A stretch of 64,000 nucleotides of DNA from Protonemura montana (GCA_947568835.1 OX387611.1:8498001-8562000), one strand, 5' to 3'. Shown: positions 12,690 to 24,605, counted from the stretch's first letter. The notes: generated from the letters alone by a model not told the origin. Translations and numbers: made by a program.

Positions 12690-13030
12690 TTTAGGGGACT
12701 ATCATAAACATGATCAACTCAGTTTGGAAGAGAGTTGGGTGGGACTGATTAGAAAAACAACAAAAATTGCTTATCAACCTCTCGACAGCATGGATTTGTG
12801 GAGAAACCCTATAGTTCGCAATGTACCATCCTACGAAAAATGCTTTAAGCCGGTGATTTCCTTGGTGCTTTTCGACAGAACTTGGCTACGTACGAGCACT
12901 GGGTTTTCCTTCCTCTCTTCTCGACTAGGTTCAACATGTTCCTTGTCAATCACCATGTTATTCACCGACGATATCAGACCGGTACCACAAAACCCGTGGT
13001 CAAAACTTAACAAACACATTTATTTGCTTG
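12690..13030 (+). mobile_element. 5S-derived SINE, degraded copy without head
   Basis: CAACCTCTCGACAGCATGG, GTGCTTTTCGACAGAACT and a tail related to AGACCGGTACCACA mark the SINE body. The head is replaced by unrelated sequence and there are many substitutions. Confidence 0.6.
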
Positions 13031-13261
13031 GACATAAGCTCCTAACATACAACACGTTATAGCATGACCATCTTCTGGTAACATCTTCACACAAGTTTGT
13101 TCACAAGACCTATCGCTCGAAGGAAGGTCGTGCCGATATCTAAAGTATTTTTAGAAGCATGTCAAACTGCTTTTGCTGAGGAATCCAGTCTGCAATGTTT
13201 TTGAAGCGCCTCGTGGGAGCTTCTTCTTGGTGCGCTTACGTTTCAAAGATAGCAGTCGGGG

Positions 13262-13720
13262 GTCAGTTTTGTTTATCTACACTAGGATTCATTTGAGTTT
13301 GCCACTTTCTGGGGTGCTTGTTCCAACCTAGAAAATATGATACAACGATGCTACTGTTAACTATCTGATTTAAAAGCAACAAAATAATGTTTTTCTTTGG
13401 TTGAAACGTTTGAGAAAAAAAAACGTTAACCAACCAAAGTTCAAATAATTATATTTTGGGTTATACTTTTAACTTTTATCAGGTTTTGACATGCACCCAA
13501 GCTTGCAAACCGCTTTTTGCTAGTGTACGACAGGTATTTAGCAGAAGTCACTAGGACTTTTAGCTTTATATTTAAGTTCTTATTTTTCAATAGATTGCAC
13601 GTAAATAAACTGATCAATTCACAAAGAATTAAAATGCAAGATGTATTGTTCCTTCATAATTTCCTGGTTAATTTTCAAACTCCCAGGTGAAGACTAGCTT
13701 TATTTTGCATTCTAAAGTTT
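13262..13720. repeat. Dispersed repeat, copy 1
   Basis: TTTGAGTTTGCCACTTTCTGG, CCAACCTAGAAAATATGA, TTTAAAAGCAACAAAATAATG and CAAGCTTGCAAACCGCTTTTT recur in order at 47995-48500. No coding potential or terminal structure seen. Confidence 0.7.
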
Positions 13721-14087
13721 CTAACAATAGCGTAGGTAAATCCTCTGACTATACCCAAAAACAAGCTGCTAACTTTTTAATTGGTAGGTATGATAAGTAA
13801 ATAAAAATGATGGTCGCAAGATGTCATTGACATTAACTTCAAACACCAAATCGTTAAAAGTCATTTATCTGCAGGAAGTTACTGTCCGGTGCATGATACG
13901 TGACATCATCTTCGCACAGACTCTAGAACACTAGCCGAAGCTGTTACAGGATGATGTTGATGAGACAATGAAATTGTCTCTTAACAAAACTATTAATCTA
14001 AACACCCATAGAAATTCCGTGTTTAATAAGCGCGTCTTTTAATTGAACGACGATTTCATTTTAATTGAACAAAATTCACGCGTCATC

Positions 14088-14767
14088 GGTCGTTTTGGTG
14101 TGACATCCGAGTCAACTATAATTGAAATAAAAATATTGCAAATTATCTGCGCTGACGTCCGCTTTTTTTCTTTTGCCCTTAGGCTTCTCTCTCGCCAATA
14201 TGATCTGTAGTTCCAGCTTTTCTAAAAAAATGCTCACCAATTGTAACAATTTAGGAATTATTTTGCAGATAAAAAAGTTGTTTGAAATCCCGCATCAGAA
14301 GTAATAAAGGAAGTTTAATTTATGCGTTGGTAGCAGTAGCGGGGGGGGGGGGGGGTAACCCTTGTGCTGGTATCTTCTCTCATGGGCTAGACTGTAGCAA
14401 TGCAGGGGACAGTCCTTGTGCTGGTATCTTCTCTCACGGGCTAGACTGTAGCAATGCTGGGGACAGTCCTTGTGCTGGTATCTCCTCTCACGGGCTAGAC
14501 TGTAGCAATGCAGGGGACAGTCCTTGTGCTGGTATCTTCTCTCATGGGCTGGACTGTAGCAATGCAGGGGACAGTCCTTGTGCAGGTACCTTCTCTCACG
14601 GGCTAGACTGTAGCAATGCAGGGGACAGTCCTTGTGCTGGTATCTTCTCTCACGGGCTAGACTGTAGCAATGCAGGGACAGTCCTTGTGCTGGCATCTTC
14701 TCTCACAGGCTAGACTGTAGCAATGCAGGGGACAGTCCTTGTGCTGGTATCTTCTCTCATGGGCTGG
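14088..14767. repeat. Dispersed repeat carrying a G15 run and a 54-bp minisatellite
   Basis: Left part 14088-14340 is related to 19565-19835 (CGGTCGTTTTG..GTGACAT; TTTAATTTATG). A pure run of 15 G (14341-14355) follows, then about 7.5 units of 54 bp (TGTGCTGGTATCTTCTCTCA, GGGCTAGACTGTAGCAATGC). Because 54 is a multiple of three, both strands show regular 18-residue peptide repeats. I treat these as fortuitous. Confidence 0.85.
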
Positions 14768-15340
14768 ACGTGAGATAGCGTAAAAAAATCCTATCTCTGT
14801 CTTAAGTAAATTTTGTTTAAAAACGGAAAGTTGTGTACTATTTTATGTAGCCCTTTCGAAGACCTAAAGCTCGTTATTATGCAGAAGCTTTCTTATATCA
14901 AAAGCTGTCTTTAGCTCAGTGAAATGAGGATTGGACCGCCAACTCTTCGTTTTTCACGTTTTTCCAACACTTGAACACTTTTCTTAAAATAGTTCTTTTT
15001 TAGTAATGCTAACCTTGACTGATCGAGCTGCATGTATTGGTATTTTGAGTCGCAGTAATTTCACTATAAAGTTTTTTTTTAAATTGGCATTAGGCATTCG
15101 TTGACCGTTCGTTTGCTCAGCTTAAAGTTAACATTTGACGCTAGTCACTAAACTTATAAACTCAATGGTACTATAGACGAACTTCTCTTTGTTATAATGT
15201 TGATTGAAGATTGTTAGAACAGCAAATTTAATTTAGAATGCTTGTTACTTATATATGGTTGTAAATTAATACTCAAAAGCTGCCAAATCACTGCAATGCA
15301 AAAAATTTCATACCAACTTTTTTCTTTCCTTGACAGAAAC

Positions 15341-18300
15341 ATGGACGTCGAAGAGTTCCGAGAGCGCGGCAAGCAGATGGTCGACTACATGTGTGCGTAC
15401 ATGGAGGGTCTCGCATCTAGACGGGTCACGCCGAGCGTCGAACCTGGCTACCTGCGTCCGTTGCTGCCCGAGCATGCGCCACACGAGCCTGAGAACTGGG
15501 ACGATATTATGGCCGACGTTGACTCCAAAATAATGCCGGGGGTGAGTTAAGAAGGCAGTTAATTAGAGTTTGTCATTTCGAGGATTGGAATGGTGATGGC
15601 ACACAGCCTCTCCTGTCCAACAGCACCAAGGACCGGCCACCGCTTAGCCTTGTCCGTTTGACTCACTGTGTTGGCTGCTCCTGTCCAACAGCACCAAGGA
15701 CCGGCCACCGCTTAGCCTTGTCCCTTTGACTCACTGTGTTGGCTGCTCCTGTCCAACAGCACCAAGGACCGGCCACCGCTTAGCCTTGTCCCTTTGACAC
15801 ACTGTGTTGGCTGCTCCTGTCTAACAGCTCCAAGAACCGGCCACCGCTTAGCCTTGTCCCTTTAATATACTGTGTTGGCTGCTCCTGTCCAACAGCACCA
15901 AGGACCGGCCACCGCTTAGCCTCGTCTTTTGGACACACTGTTTTGATGAGAGTTTGGAATTTCTATCAAGTTCCCCACGTTAGGCGCCACTGAACGTAAA
16001 CGTGTTTATTTAATCTAACAGAGAGTCAATGTTTTTCTATTTTCCAACATTTTAATCTATATTCTACCGCCCAGTCGTAACAAAATAGACCTCTCCACCA
16101 GATTACTTCACGTCGTTCTATCCCGGCAGGTGACTCACTGGCAACACCCGCGGTTCCACGCGTACTTCCCATCGGGTAACTCGTACCCCAGCATTCTGGG
16201 CGACATGCTCTCCGACGCTATCGGCTGCATCGGTTTCTCTTGGGCGGCGAGTCCCGTCTGCTCGGAACTTGAAACGATTGTCTTGGATTGGTTCGGAAAG
16301 GCGATTGGCTTACCACAAGAGTTCCTGACATCCCCACCGAACAGCGTTGGTGGAGGAGTAATACAGGTGAGAGAAACGACACACTGTTGTGACACCTGGG
16401 CATTTGACATTGGCCAAATGACTTCGGGAACAACACTTAGTTAGTCGGAATGGAACGGCATGTAATTTTGAAAAGTGGCTTATTGGAAAAAGAAATATAC
16501 ACTTTGCTTCAAATATCAAACAACTTTATATTATTTTTATTTTATTTTATATCTGCCAATATACATTTCTAAGTTGACACATTATGTGTGCGGAGTAAAG
16601 ACATTGTTTCAAGACAAGGACTCTGACAAGAGACTAATTAACTCTCCCGTCTTGTTCCAGTCTTCAGCCAGCGAGTGCATCTTAGTCTCGATGCTAGCCG
16701 CGCGTGCGCAAGCCATCCAACGTCTCAAGGTAGACCGACCGGGCCTCGAAGACAGCGCCTTCCTCCCCGAACTGGTCGCCTACTGCTCTCAGGAGTCGCA
16801 TTCTTGCGTCGAGAAGGCGGCGATGATCAGCCTCGTGAAGCTAAGGATCCTCGAGCCGGATGACAAGTGCAGTCTTAGGGGATTCACTTTGAAGGAGGTG
16901 CGTTTTTTTTAAGCATTTATCACTTTTTTTTTTTTTTGCGGACTTGGATACAGAAAATATTATAAGCTCACGCATAGAAGTGGTTCCTGGAAGCATTGAA
17001 ATTTAAAACAAATATATCGGATTTTATTTAGAGCTCACGGCACCTCCATCGATGAAAACACAGCTTAGATATTTGCTCAAAACTAGAGAGTTGGTTATCT
17101 AGCGGTTGTTTTCTGAATGAAACATCTTATTGAGATTAACGAATCAACGAATTTCGTGGTTACAATGTCTTTTTTGAAGTAGTAAAACATTATTTAGGGC
17201 CACAAAATGTCTCTGAGATAGGAAAACAGTTACTGGATCGGTCTAAATTTCTCGAGTTGTACCGCTCTTCGGAAAATAAGTGAGTGGTTACCAACAAGAA
17301 ATTCATAAAAGTATCGTAGCCCTAACTAAAGGATAAGAAAACCTACTTATTTACTTGCAATTTAGTACCGAATTGCAAAACCTTGATAGTACGTTTTTGT
17401 TAAACGCTCTAACGAGGCTAACAATGTTGGTAAAGTTTCACCAAAAAAGTAATATCTTTGTTTTTTTTTATTACGCTCACAATACAAGAAAATCGCTTAC
17501 AAGAGTAATATGAGAGCATGTAACTCTGGCAGTTGAACACGCAGATCCCAGTCGAATACGCCATAAAAGTTTAAAATAGAAAACGATAAACCAAGATTAG
17601 AGTTTAAAGAGTTAAATGATCATAAAAAGGCATGCAGTTATAGTGAAACACGATTTAATTGCAAGATAACAGTGCAAACCTGTTTTGAGCAAATCAGTTG
17701 AAAATTGTCAGCATTGATGCCAACCGCTCGTACCCCGGCCGTCTGTAGGCTATGGCAGAGGACGTCGCCAACGGTCTGACGCCGTTCTTCGTCTCCACTA
17801 CGCTGGGGACAACTTCGTCATGTTCTTTCGACAATCTGGTCGAGATCGGACCGGTCACCAAGCTCTACCCGGCCGTTTGGCTGCACGTTGACGGGGCTTA
17901 TGCCGGGAACTCGTTCATCTGTCCCGAGCTCCAGTAAGTTTACTCAAAGGTTAAGAACTTGAGCTCCATTCATAACTCAAAATACGAGATTTTCAGATTT
18001 TTTAAATATTGGGATGTAGGTATCTCAATCAAATTAAGAGCAAGCTCTTCGGTTCTCTCTCATTTGATTAACACAAATCGCAAAAAGGGTTCATTTGGCT
18101 CAAAATCTTCCATCTCATTTAAAAAAAAAAACTTTACTTTCTCATTATTTCGATGATTTTAAAATTACTTGATGAGGATAACAGTTCTCCAAGGAGTAGA
18201 ACTAAGAGGCTGTGATTACTCAGTCACTCTGATTCTAGTGAAATCACACCCATTTTTATCTTGAGTAACGATAATTTTACATTGGATTACGCAATTGCTT

Positions 18301-21300
18301 ATTAATTTCTTGGCTCAAACAAGAACTTAAATTTCAAAGGAAATAATTAGTTTTCCTCTACATGTCAACTCTGCTGTGTCTTAATACTCCAGATTCTGAC
18401 AAAACGATCTCGATTTCAGGTATCTGATGGCCGGAATACAGTACGCCGATTCATTCAACACGAACCCCAATAAGTGGTTGCTGGTCAACTTCGACTGTTC
18501 TTGTCTTTGGGTTCGAAGTCGGATACTCCTCACTTCGGCGCTGGTCGTTGACCCTCTTTACCTTCAACACGCAAACTCAGAAGAGACCATCGACTACAGG
18601 TAAGCAAAGTTGACATTTTTTGCTAACTGATATTCAAGATTACTATTCGAAGCATGATAAGTCACAGCGAGGTAGCAACGAGTATTAACAAAGCTGTGTG
18701 GTCAGCCATAAGTAGTTTTTTTATTCTGATGATAGTAGAGATATTAAGAAAAGTTAAGCAAAAGTTAAGCAACAATGCGTTGGGTCAGGTATTGGATGGG
18801 TGACCATCATGTCCAAGAACATTTCTGTTTGAGAAAGAGGCTGGATGGAAGAGGCTGTACAACAACTTCACTTGCCTTATCAACTTCTCGACAGCATTGA
18901 TATGTGGTGGAATCCTGTTTTTCAAAGGCACGTTAAACCGGTGGTCCCCTTGGTGCTCTCCGAGAAGTTAGGCCGAACGTATCTTCATCAAATGTTGTTT
19001 TATAAAGCTTAGCGGTCGAAATAAAATCGTCAAAACCCCCTTTTATAAAAAAAAAGCATTGGTGAAGTCACCTAGCCGATTTCAGTTACAGCCTATAGTA
19101 AAACGCCAAACAATCTCTTAATCCTGTGCGTTTCTTACAGACATTGGGGAGTACCTCTGAGTCGTCGATTCCGTGCCTTGAAGCTGTGGTTCGTGCTACG
19201 CCGCTACGGTATTTCGGGTTTGCAAGCCTACATCAGAAACCACTGTACGCTTGCAAAGAGCTTCGAGTCGCTTGTACGCAAGGATAAGCGTTTCGAGGTC
19301 GTCAACGACGTCCGGGTAAGAACTTTAAAACATGATGGTTTTTAGACTCATGCCTACTAACTAACATGACTACTCTAACCCTTGAAGAAGTAACTAGTGC
19401 ATGTTACGAAACGTAACATGCACTAGTTACATCGCAGTCGGGAAATTTAGTTGTCCTTTACGTAGCATTCAAAACCCATTTCAAACAGTTTTTGTTATTA
19501 ACTTTAAAACATGATTATCCTTGTACTCTGTTCAGTGAGAGAATAGTTCAGTGCAGAGGCGCTATCGGTCGTTTTGAAGTGACATGCGGGCCAATCGTGT
19601 CATTTGAAATAAAAACTGGACTTCATTTCTCGGCTAATGTCCATATTTTTCGTTTACTCTGAAAGCGTGTCAAGATATTAATTTTTTGAGCTACTATAAA
19701 AAATGTTCTAGCAATTATGGCAATATTTTGAGTTTCTTGGTAGATACAAAAAACATGTTTAAATTCAGCCACTAAAATCATAGCTGAAATTTAATGTATG
19801 AGTTTTTAGTAATGCTAAGGGATGGGGGCAGCCTAGTATTTTCTCTCACGGGCTCCCATAATAAAAAAATTACCAATTCAAGTCACAAAAATACCTCTAG
19901 GTATTTTAAATACATTTTTTCAGAGATCTTATGGAGCTTGAACGTTTGAGTATGTCGCAGATAAATGATTAAACTTTGAACCAACAGGATTTTTTTGCGA
20001 AATATTTTCTTCACTTGCCAAAATGAACCCTCAAAAATGCACTTTTTACCTAAACTCGCGATAGTTTACATGATAAAGTTAAAATATTTTTGAAAAAATT
20101 ACACCTAACGTGCCACAACTAAATGTAATATCTAGAATATTCTTGATTATTATAATTCTTACCTAAAAGGTACGGCCAGAATATTTCCAAAAATTTTGGT
20201 GCATTTCTCCCGACTTATTCACTCTTATTGAGAATCTCAAATACCAGAATAGAACTCAGCCTGCTGGTAAAATTAAAATCAGACAATCCCTTGTTGAAAA
20301 AAATGCAGGGTCCGTGAAAATGATCAGAGGGTGAAACAATTCTTGATATTTTAAGGCCCTTAAACCATTGATAGTCAATAAAAATATTAAGTCAGTAAAG
20401 TTTATCATTGAAAAAGATTACCTACCCCACTTTTCGTTCCCTAACTTGGACATCACTTCGGAATCAACGTGTAATCAAAATTGAATCCACAAATTGGATA
20501 CTCATCGCTGGCTTTGCATCACAGATGGGACTGGTCTGCTTCCGCCTGCGTGGCACAGACAAGCTCAACGTGGACCTCTTGGCGTCGGTCAACACGTCGG
20601 GAAAACTCCACATGATCCCGTCGTTGGTGCGGGGACGATACATCATCCGCTTCTGCGTGGTTGCCGAGCACGCGTGTCAGGATGACATCGGTACGTTCTG
20701 GGTTGATCAGGAGTCATTCTGTCAAAGTGGTTGATTTTTAGTGTTTAACAACGCACTGTTTTGAAATTTGGTCCTGTGGCATGGTGAATGAGAGGGTAAT
20801 AATCCTCATAATATATTATATATACATAATTTAATACCAGGCCAATCTTATAACGGCCAGTAAAAAAAGATAACTGCTAGCTAGAGACAGATTCCCATGG
20901 TAACAGCCAATCAGACAATTCCATTTTCATCAAATTTTCCAGCTATTTTTTTCACTTAACTTTGAAAATCTGACTCTTAGAACCCTATTAATGCGTAGTA
21001 ATAAATTAAGTGTCAAACACTTACCATATCTACCCGTGGTAAAGATTAGGTAATATGTCTACATATCTCATAGATCTGTAAACCCCATTTCAGACCACGC
21101 ATGGGAAGTGATCCAAACACACGCCACCGAGCTCTTGGAGTCTTACGGCGTGACAGAAACCGCCAAGGCGTCGGTAACCGAAGTGAAGATGCGACCTCGC
21201 ACTCTCTCAAGACGCATGTCCTTTACGCGATCCGTCTCGAAAGAGGTGTACAGACGCTCCATCTCAAGGAGCAGCCTTTACGACGGTGCGACGCCGATCA

Positions 21301-21392
21301 TAGTGCCCGATGAAGATGAGAACGAACTCGATGAAGACGTTTTTAGCACTCAGTTGACCATTCAGGAAGAGAAAGACAAGGAGGGCGTGTGA
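15341..21392 (+). CDS. Tdc: Tyrosine decarboxylase, 8 coding exons, intact
   Basis: PLP-dependent group II decarboxylase expected to convert tyrosine to tyramine, the first step of octopamine synthesis, in the cytosol. Exons: 15341-15541, 16130-16366, 16661-16897, 17749-17933, 18420-18599, 19141-19315, 20525-20690, 21094-21392. All junctions are GT-AG and in phase, giving 559 aa without internal stops. Visible family residues: His193 (PLP stacking), Asp273 in HVDGAYAG, Lys305 (Schiff base) in NPNKWLL, Tyr334 on the catalytic loop. The NPNKWLL form, [14 protein letters not shown] and [11 protein letters not shown] are as I recall them in insect Tdc rather than dopa decarboxylase (NPHKWL) or histidine decarboxylase. 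An acidic tail of about 80 residues follows the core. Start chosen at MDVEEF, the family N-terminus; an acceptor lies 4 nt upstream (AG at 15335-15336), so the 5'UTR begins in an upstream exon. Exons are clearly GC-richer than introns. Odd: Gly274 where AADC relatives have Ala. Confidence 0.93.
15605..15950. repeat. 68-bp minisatellite in Tdc intron, about 5 copies
   Basis: The unit contains GCTCCTGTCCAACAGCACCA, AGGACCGGCCACCGCTTAGC and TTGACTCACTGTGTTGG. It lies 60 nt after the first coding exon. The same unit is found in two introns of the acyltransferase gene. Confidence 0.92.
18755..18970 (+). mobile_element. 5S-derived SINE, truncated copy in a Tdc intron
   Basis: AAAGTTAAGCAACAATGCG and GGATGGGTGACCATCATG give the 5S head; the body continues to CCCTTGGTGCTCTCCGAG and stops. 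It lies between Tdc exons ending at 18599 and starting at 19141. Confidence 0.65.
19337..19499. mobile_element. Same short-element family, flanked by a 16-bp direct repeat
   Basis: GGTTTTTAGACTCATGCC to TTTCAAACAGTTTTTGTTATT, with a central palindrome around ACGAAACGT. Flanked by AACTTTAAAACATGAT at 19321-19336 and 19500-19515. The insertion begins 22 nt after the Tdc exon end at 19315. Confidence 0.75.
19565..19860. repeat. Second copy of the 14-kb dispersed repeat, without the array
   Basis: Matches 14088-14400 with many substitutions and ends at ATTTTCTCTCACGGGCTCCC, a single partial 54-bp unit. Lies in the Tdc intron before exon 7. Confidence 0.6.
20733..20815 (-). repeat. 5S-SINE tail fragment in the last Tdc intron
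   Basis: AGTGTTTAACAACGCACTG and TCCTGTGGCATGGTGAATGA match the SINE tail. It sits 43 nt after the donor at 20691. Confidence 0.6.
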
Positions 21393-21924
21393 TTTGTAGA
21401 TTGAGAAGGATTTTGGACCTCAGTTTTCTACGACTTCAGAGTGAGCTTCATTTATCATATTTCAATTTTCTAGAAAACGCAATTACGAAAGTGGTGTACG
21501 ATTGAAAGAAAGTGAGGATTTTTTAAAATCTCATTAACGATAAACGAAGATGCCTGAATAACGATACGGAAGTCTTATTCTTATTTTAGTGCTTTTAGAA
21601 CTAGAACGACCAGTAAAAGCGGCAGATCCAAAGATTTCTTGTCTTTCAAGTTGTCGTGGTTAATGTTGCTAGAATTTTCTACTGCTTGTTATCTTAATGA
21701 TATGAATGGTAATGCCATCTCGCTACCAACTCAATTGGTCCACAATGAAGTCATTCTAGCTAGCAGTTAAACAGGAAGAGGTAAACAAAGAAAAGACATG
21801 CTTGGTTAGAAATAAGAAATAGAGTCAATTAACCTCAGTATAGACTCTAAGATTGATACATTTCTTTGATACATGTAGATATAGTAGTAAGTTTCCAAAG
21901 TGTGTATATAAAATATATTTCTTG

Positions 21925-22400
21925 AACTGGTGGTGTTTTTGACTGGTCTGCACCGGTGCACATTTTAAACTTGCTCAATGGCGTCATGCTCTCTACCGGG
22001 TTTGCCCCAGCTTCGAGAGAGAGCGCTCCCACCTGAACACGTGATCACTAGCTGTCAGTGCATTCATTTCTTTTCGTACCGTCGACATTTTCAGAGCAAG
22101 AAAAGTGCACCGGAAGTGACCCGAGAGCGAGCAACTCTACCAGTCGAACACGTGAAAGTTGCACTGGGGCAGAGTCACATGCCCAGTCGAACACGTGAAA
22201 GTTGCACTGGGACAGAGTCACATGCCCAGTCAAACACGTGAAAGTTGCACTGGGACAGAGTCACATGCCCAGTCGTACACGTTCAAGTTGCACTGGGTCA
22301 GAGTCACATGCCCAGTCGAACACATGAAAGTTGCACTGGGGCAGAGTCACATGCCCAGTCGTACACGTTAAAGTTGCACTGGAGGAGTTAGTCGAACACG
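21925..22400 (+). mobile_element. Minisatellite-bearing element (43-bp unit), plus copy
   Basis: Begins near CTGGTCTGCACCGGTGCA (the last 12 bases are palindromic). It continues with CAATGGCGTCATGCTCTCTAC, GAGAGCGCTCCCACCTGAAC and GTGACCCGAGAGCGAGCAAC, then five to six 43-bp units (GTCGAACACGTGAAAGTTGC). Lies about 530 nt beyond the Tdc stop. Confidence 0.8.
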
Positions 22401-23391
22401 CCACGAGTTCGTATGCTGATAGGAGTTTATTTTTATAAGTTGTTTAGTTATTTAAGTGCTTTTAATATTTTAAATGACTAATTTTTATGGCAGAATCATC
22501 GTTGTGATTTTTTTTGGGAGTGAGATTTGAGCGGAGAAGACTTAAGACAAAGAGAGGAATGATTTGTAGATAACAAAGTGAGATTGGCATTTGAGCATAA
22601 AGGAAAGCGAACGAGATTTTATTTTATTATTCATCATGAATAGGTAATTATTGTATATTGTTCACTTAGATATGACTTTTTTTCATTAAAATTGATTTGC
22701 CATCTCTAGAGAAAGATTTTTCTAATTGCTGAGTGAAGATGGAATGGAAAACCCAACTGAAGGGTGGGTTCCCAGAGCGTAAAATCCCGTAGTGTAGAGA
22801 CACTCTTCGTTCTCAGAACTAAGAAAAAAGTACATTTATTTCAGTAGAAGCATCTGCTTCTCAAGTCATTTTGAGGAGAAGTAAGAACCCCATAAAAAAT
22901 GTGACACCCAACAGACATAAGTCTTTTGAATGGAGTGTTTATAATAACGTAGACCAGCGAGTGGGTAAGAAAAAACATATTGTCAGAACACCTCAGGTTG
23001 TCAGATTTTTTTTAGCTGTATTACAAGTCGTTTCAAAATAAAAACCGTACATGTTGTCAATTTTGCCACTCAAATTTTCTGATTTTTCTTAAAGTTAATA
23101 TCTTGCACCCTCCCAATGGTCCTCGATAATCACTTCCTGTACCAACTGATTGTTATATGGTGGTAAATTTGTATATAAAAATACTTGAAGAATGTGTGCT
23201 GATATAGCACGATATAGCATATTACAAAGTGCAGTGTGATTTTGGTACTATTTTGTATCTAAAAATTATGGGTCTACAGAAATGCCCCAAAAATGTTACC
23301 GAAAAGCCCGAAAATACTGCAAAAAAAAAAAATGGCAAGAAAAAGGAATAGTTCGAAAATTAATATTTCTAAACGATTAGAAGCGCATCCC
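22401..23391. other. Intergenic between Tdc and the GPCR fragment
   Basis: AT-rich; no exon, satellite or recognised repeat. Separates the 43-bp-unit element from the inverted GPCR copy. Confidence 0.5.
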
Positions 23392-23568
23392 CAATAGTTG
23401 TGCACATGAGCGTTGAGAGCGTTGGCTTTCTGGTCTACGGCGTGCTGCGTCATTACTCGTTCCTAGCCATGTTCCTCTGGATGTTGGTGTTAGTCTCTCC
23501 TTCAACTTACGAGGCTGTTGCCGGAGTCAAGGCGACCACTCACCTGATATTGAAGGTATCTGTGTTTG
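23392..23568 (+). pseudogene. Inverted broken copy of the GPCR TM2-TM4 segment
   Basis: The translation from MSVESVGFLVYGVLRHYSF onward matches residues about 550-605 of the receptor encoded on the opposite strand 1.7 kb away (source about 25268-25446). Identity is high, with small indels after VLVLV that shift the frame. The match begins near TTGTGCACATGAGCG and ends at GTGTTTGCT; neither edge is a splice site. It lacks the other helices, a start and a stop. Best read as a recent inverted partial duplication of the final receptor exon. Confidence 0.8.
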
Positions 23569-24591
23569 CTCATTTAACATTCTGTCTCTACCTATTACCT
23601 GCACACTCAACAGTTTCATTTTAGCAACTTTGGTCTGCCCCCATGACTCAAATTTACAATTTGTTTCCTATTTTAAACTGGCTGCAGCAACAGTAAAAAC
23701 CAAAAATGTACACCAAGTTCAGCGGGGACGAATGAAGCGTAAAAGTTATTTTTTTTAAACACATTTATTGTAGTTTAAGATGTATTTTTTTTTGTTCAAA
23801 ACAAATCTGATAAATAACTAAACAACACAATAAAATTAAAATATTCATAATTTGCTTAATACCCACATTAAAACAAACAAATAATTATAAAGTACACACA
23901 ATTTACACCTAAGCAAGTGCAGTACCTATTTAGATGAAACTTGCCACATAACTTAGTAAAGTTGACTTTAAAGTTCCAAATATACATAGATAGATAATAT
24001 TTATTGTCTTAAAAAACCATTACCTAAAAATGCTGGCGTACAGACATATTAAGAGCTGTTTCAATTAGTATAATATAATAAAAATAATAAATACAATAGT
24101 GCCTGTCAGAACATTTTGTCTTAAAATCTAAAAGCTGTCTAAGAATCTAACAGAAACTAAAAGTAACACAAACACAACATGTAGAAATAACAAATAACCA
24201 AATACAATAATAAGAGGCTGCTAAAAAACTCATTTATACTATAACACGCCTTGTCAATTAATACAATTTTTAGTCGTTTTATAAAATCAGATAGAGATGG
24301 TGCATTTTTTATAATTTCTAGAAGCCTATTAAATATTTCTATGCCTAAATTGTCTGGTCAATTTAGGAATTTATGAGGATTTTTTCTTAGATTTTCCCTA
24401 TTTCGGGAAATTTAGACAACAAACGTCTAAAAAAGCAAAACAATTAATTTAAAAATGCATGCAAATTTCCAAAAATGCAAAGAACATTTACACATAACAA
24501 CTAACGAGTAGAATATTTTAAATGATAAAAAAAACTTCATATATATGTCCTGTGTAACCCTTTTTAACAAAGACTAAATAAAATATGAAGC
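23569..24591. other. Intergenic, very AT-rich
   Basis: Mostly A/T with short A- and AATA-runs and no supportable gene. It would contain the 3'UTR of the GPCR if transcription passes the short element at 24606-24704. Confidence 0.5.
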
Positions 24592-24605
24592 TAAATAAAT
24601 GTTAT

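Larger units (their letters stand above)
8898..15336 (+). other. Probable first intron of the decarboxylase gene (if the 8.75 kb promoter is right)
   Basis: No protein exon was found here. The span holds a dispersed repeat copy (about 10190-10490), the 43-bp minisatellite element (11440-12035), a partial 5S-SINE (12690-13030), another dispersed repeat (13262-13720), a repeat carrying a G15 run and a 54-bp minisatellite (14088-14767), and otherwise AT-rich unique-looking sequence. Open frames at 8906-9214 (minus) and 10500-10799 (plus) are low-complexity and lysine/phenylalanine rich, and look non-coding. Confidence 0.4.

Noticed and set aside
14282-14713. 143- and 133-codon frames with regular 18-residue repeats on both strands
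   Set aside because: Product of a 54-bp tandem array (a multiple of three) after a G15 run inside a dispersed repeat. Both strands being open is expected from the repeat.
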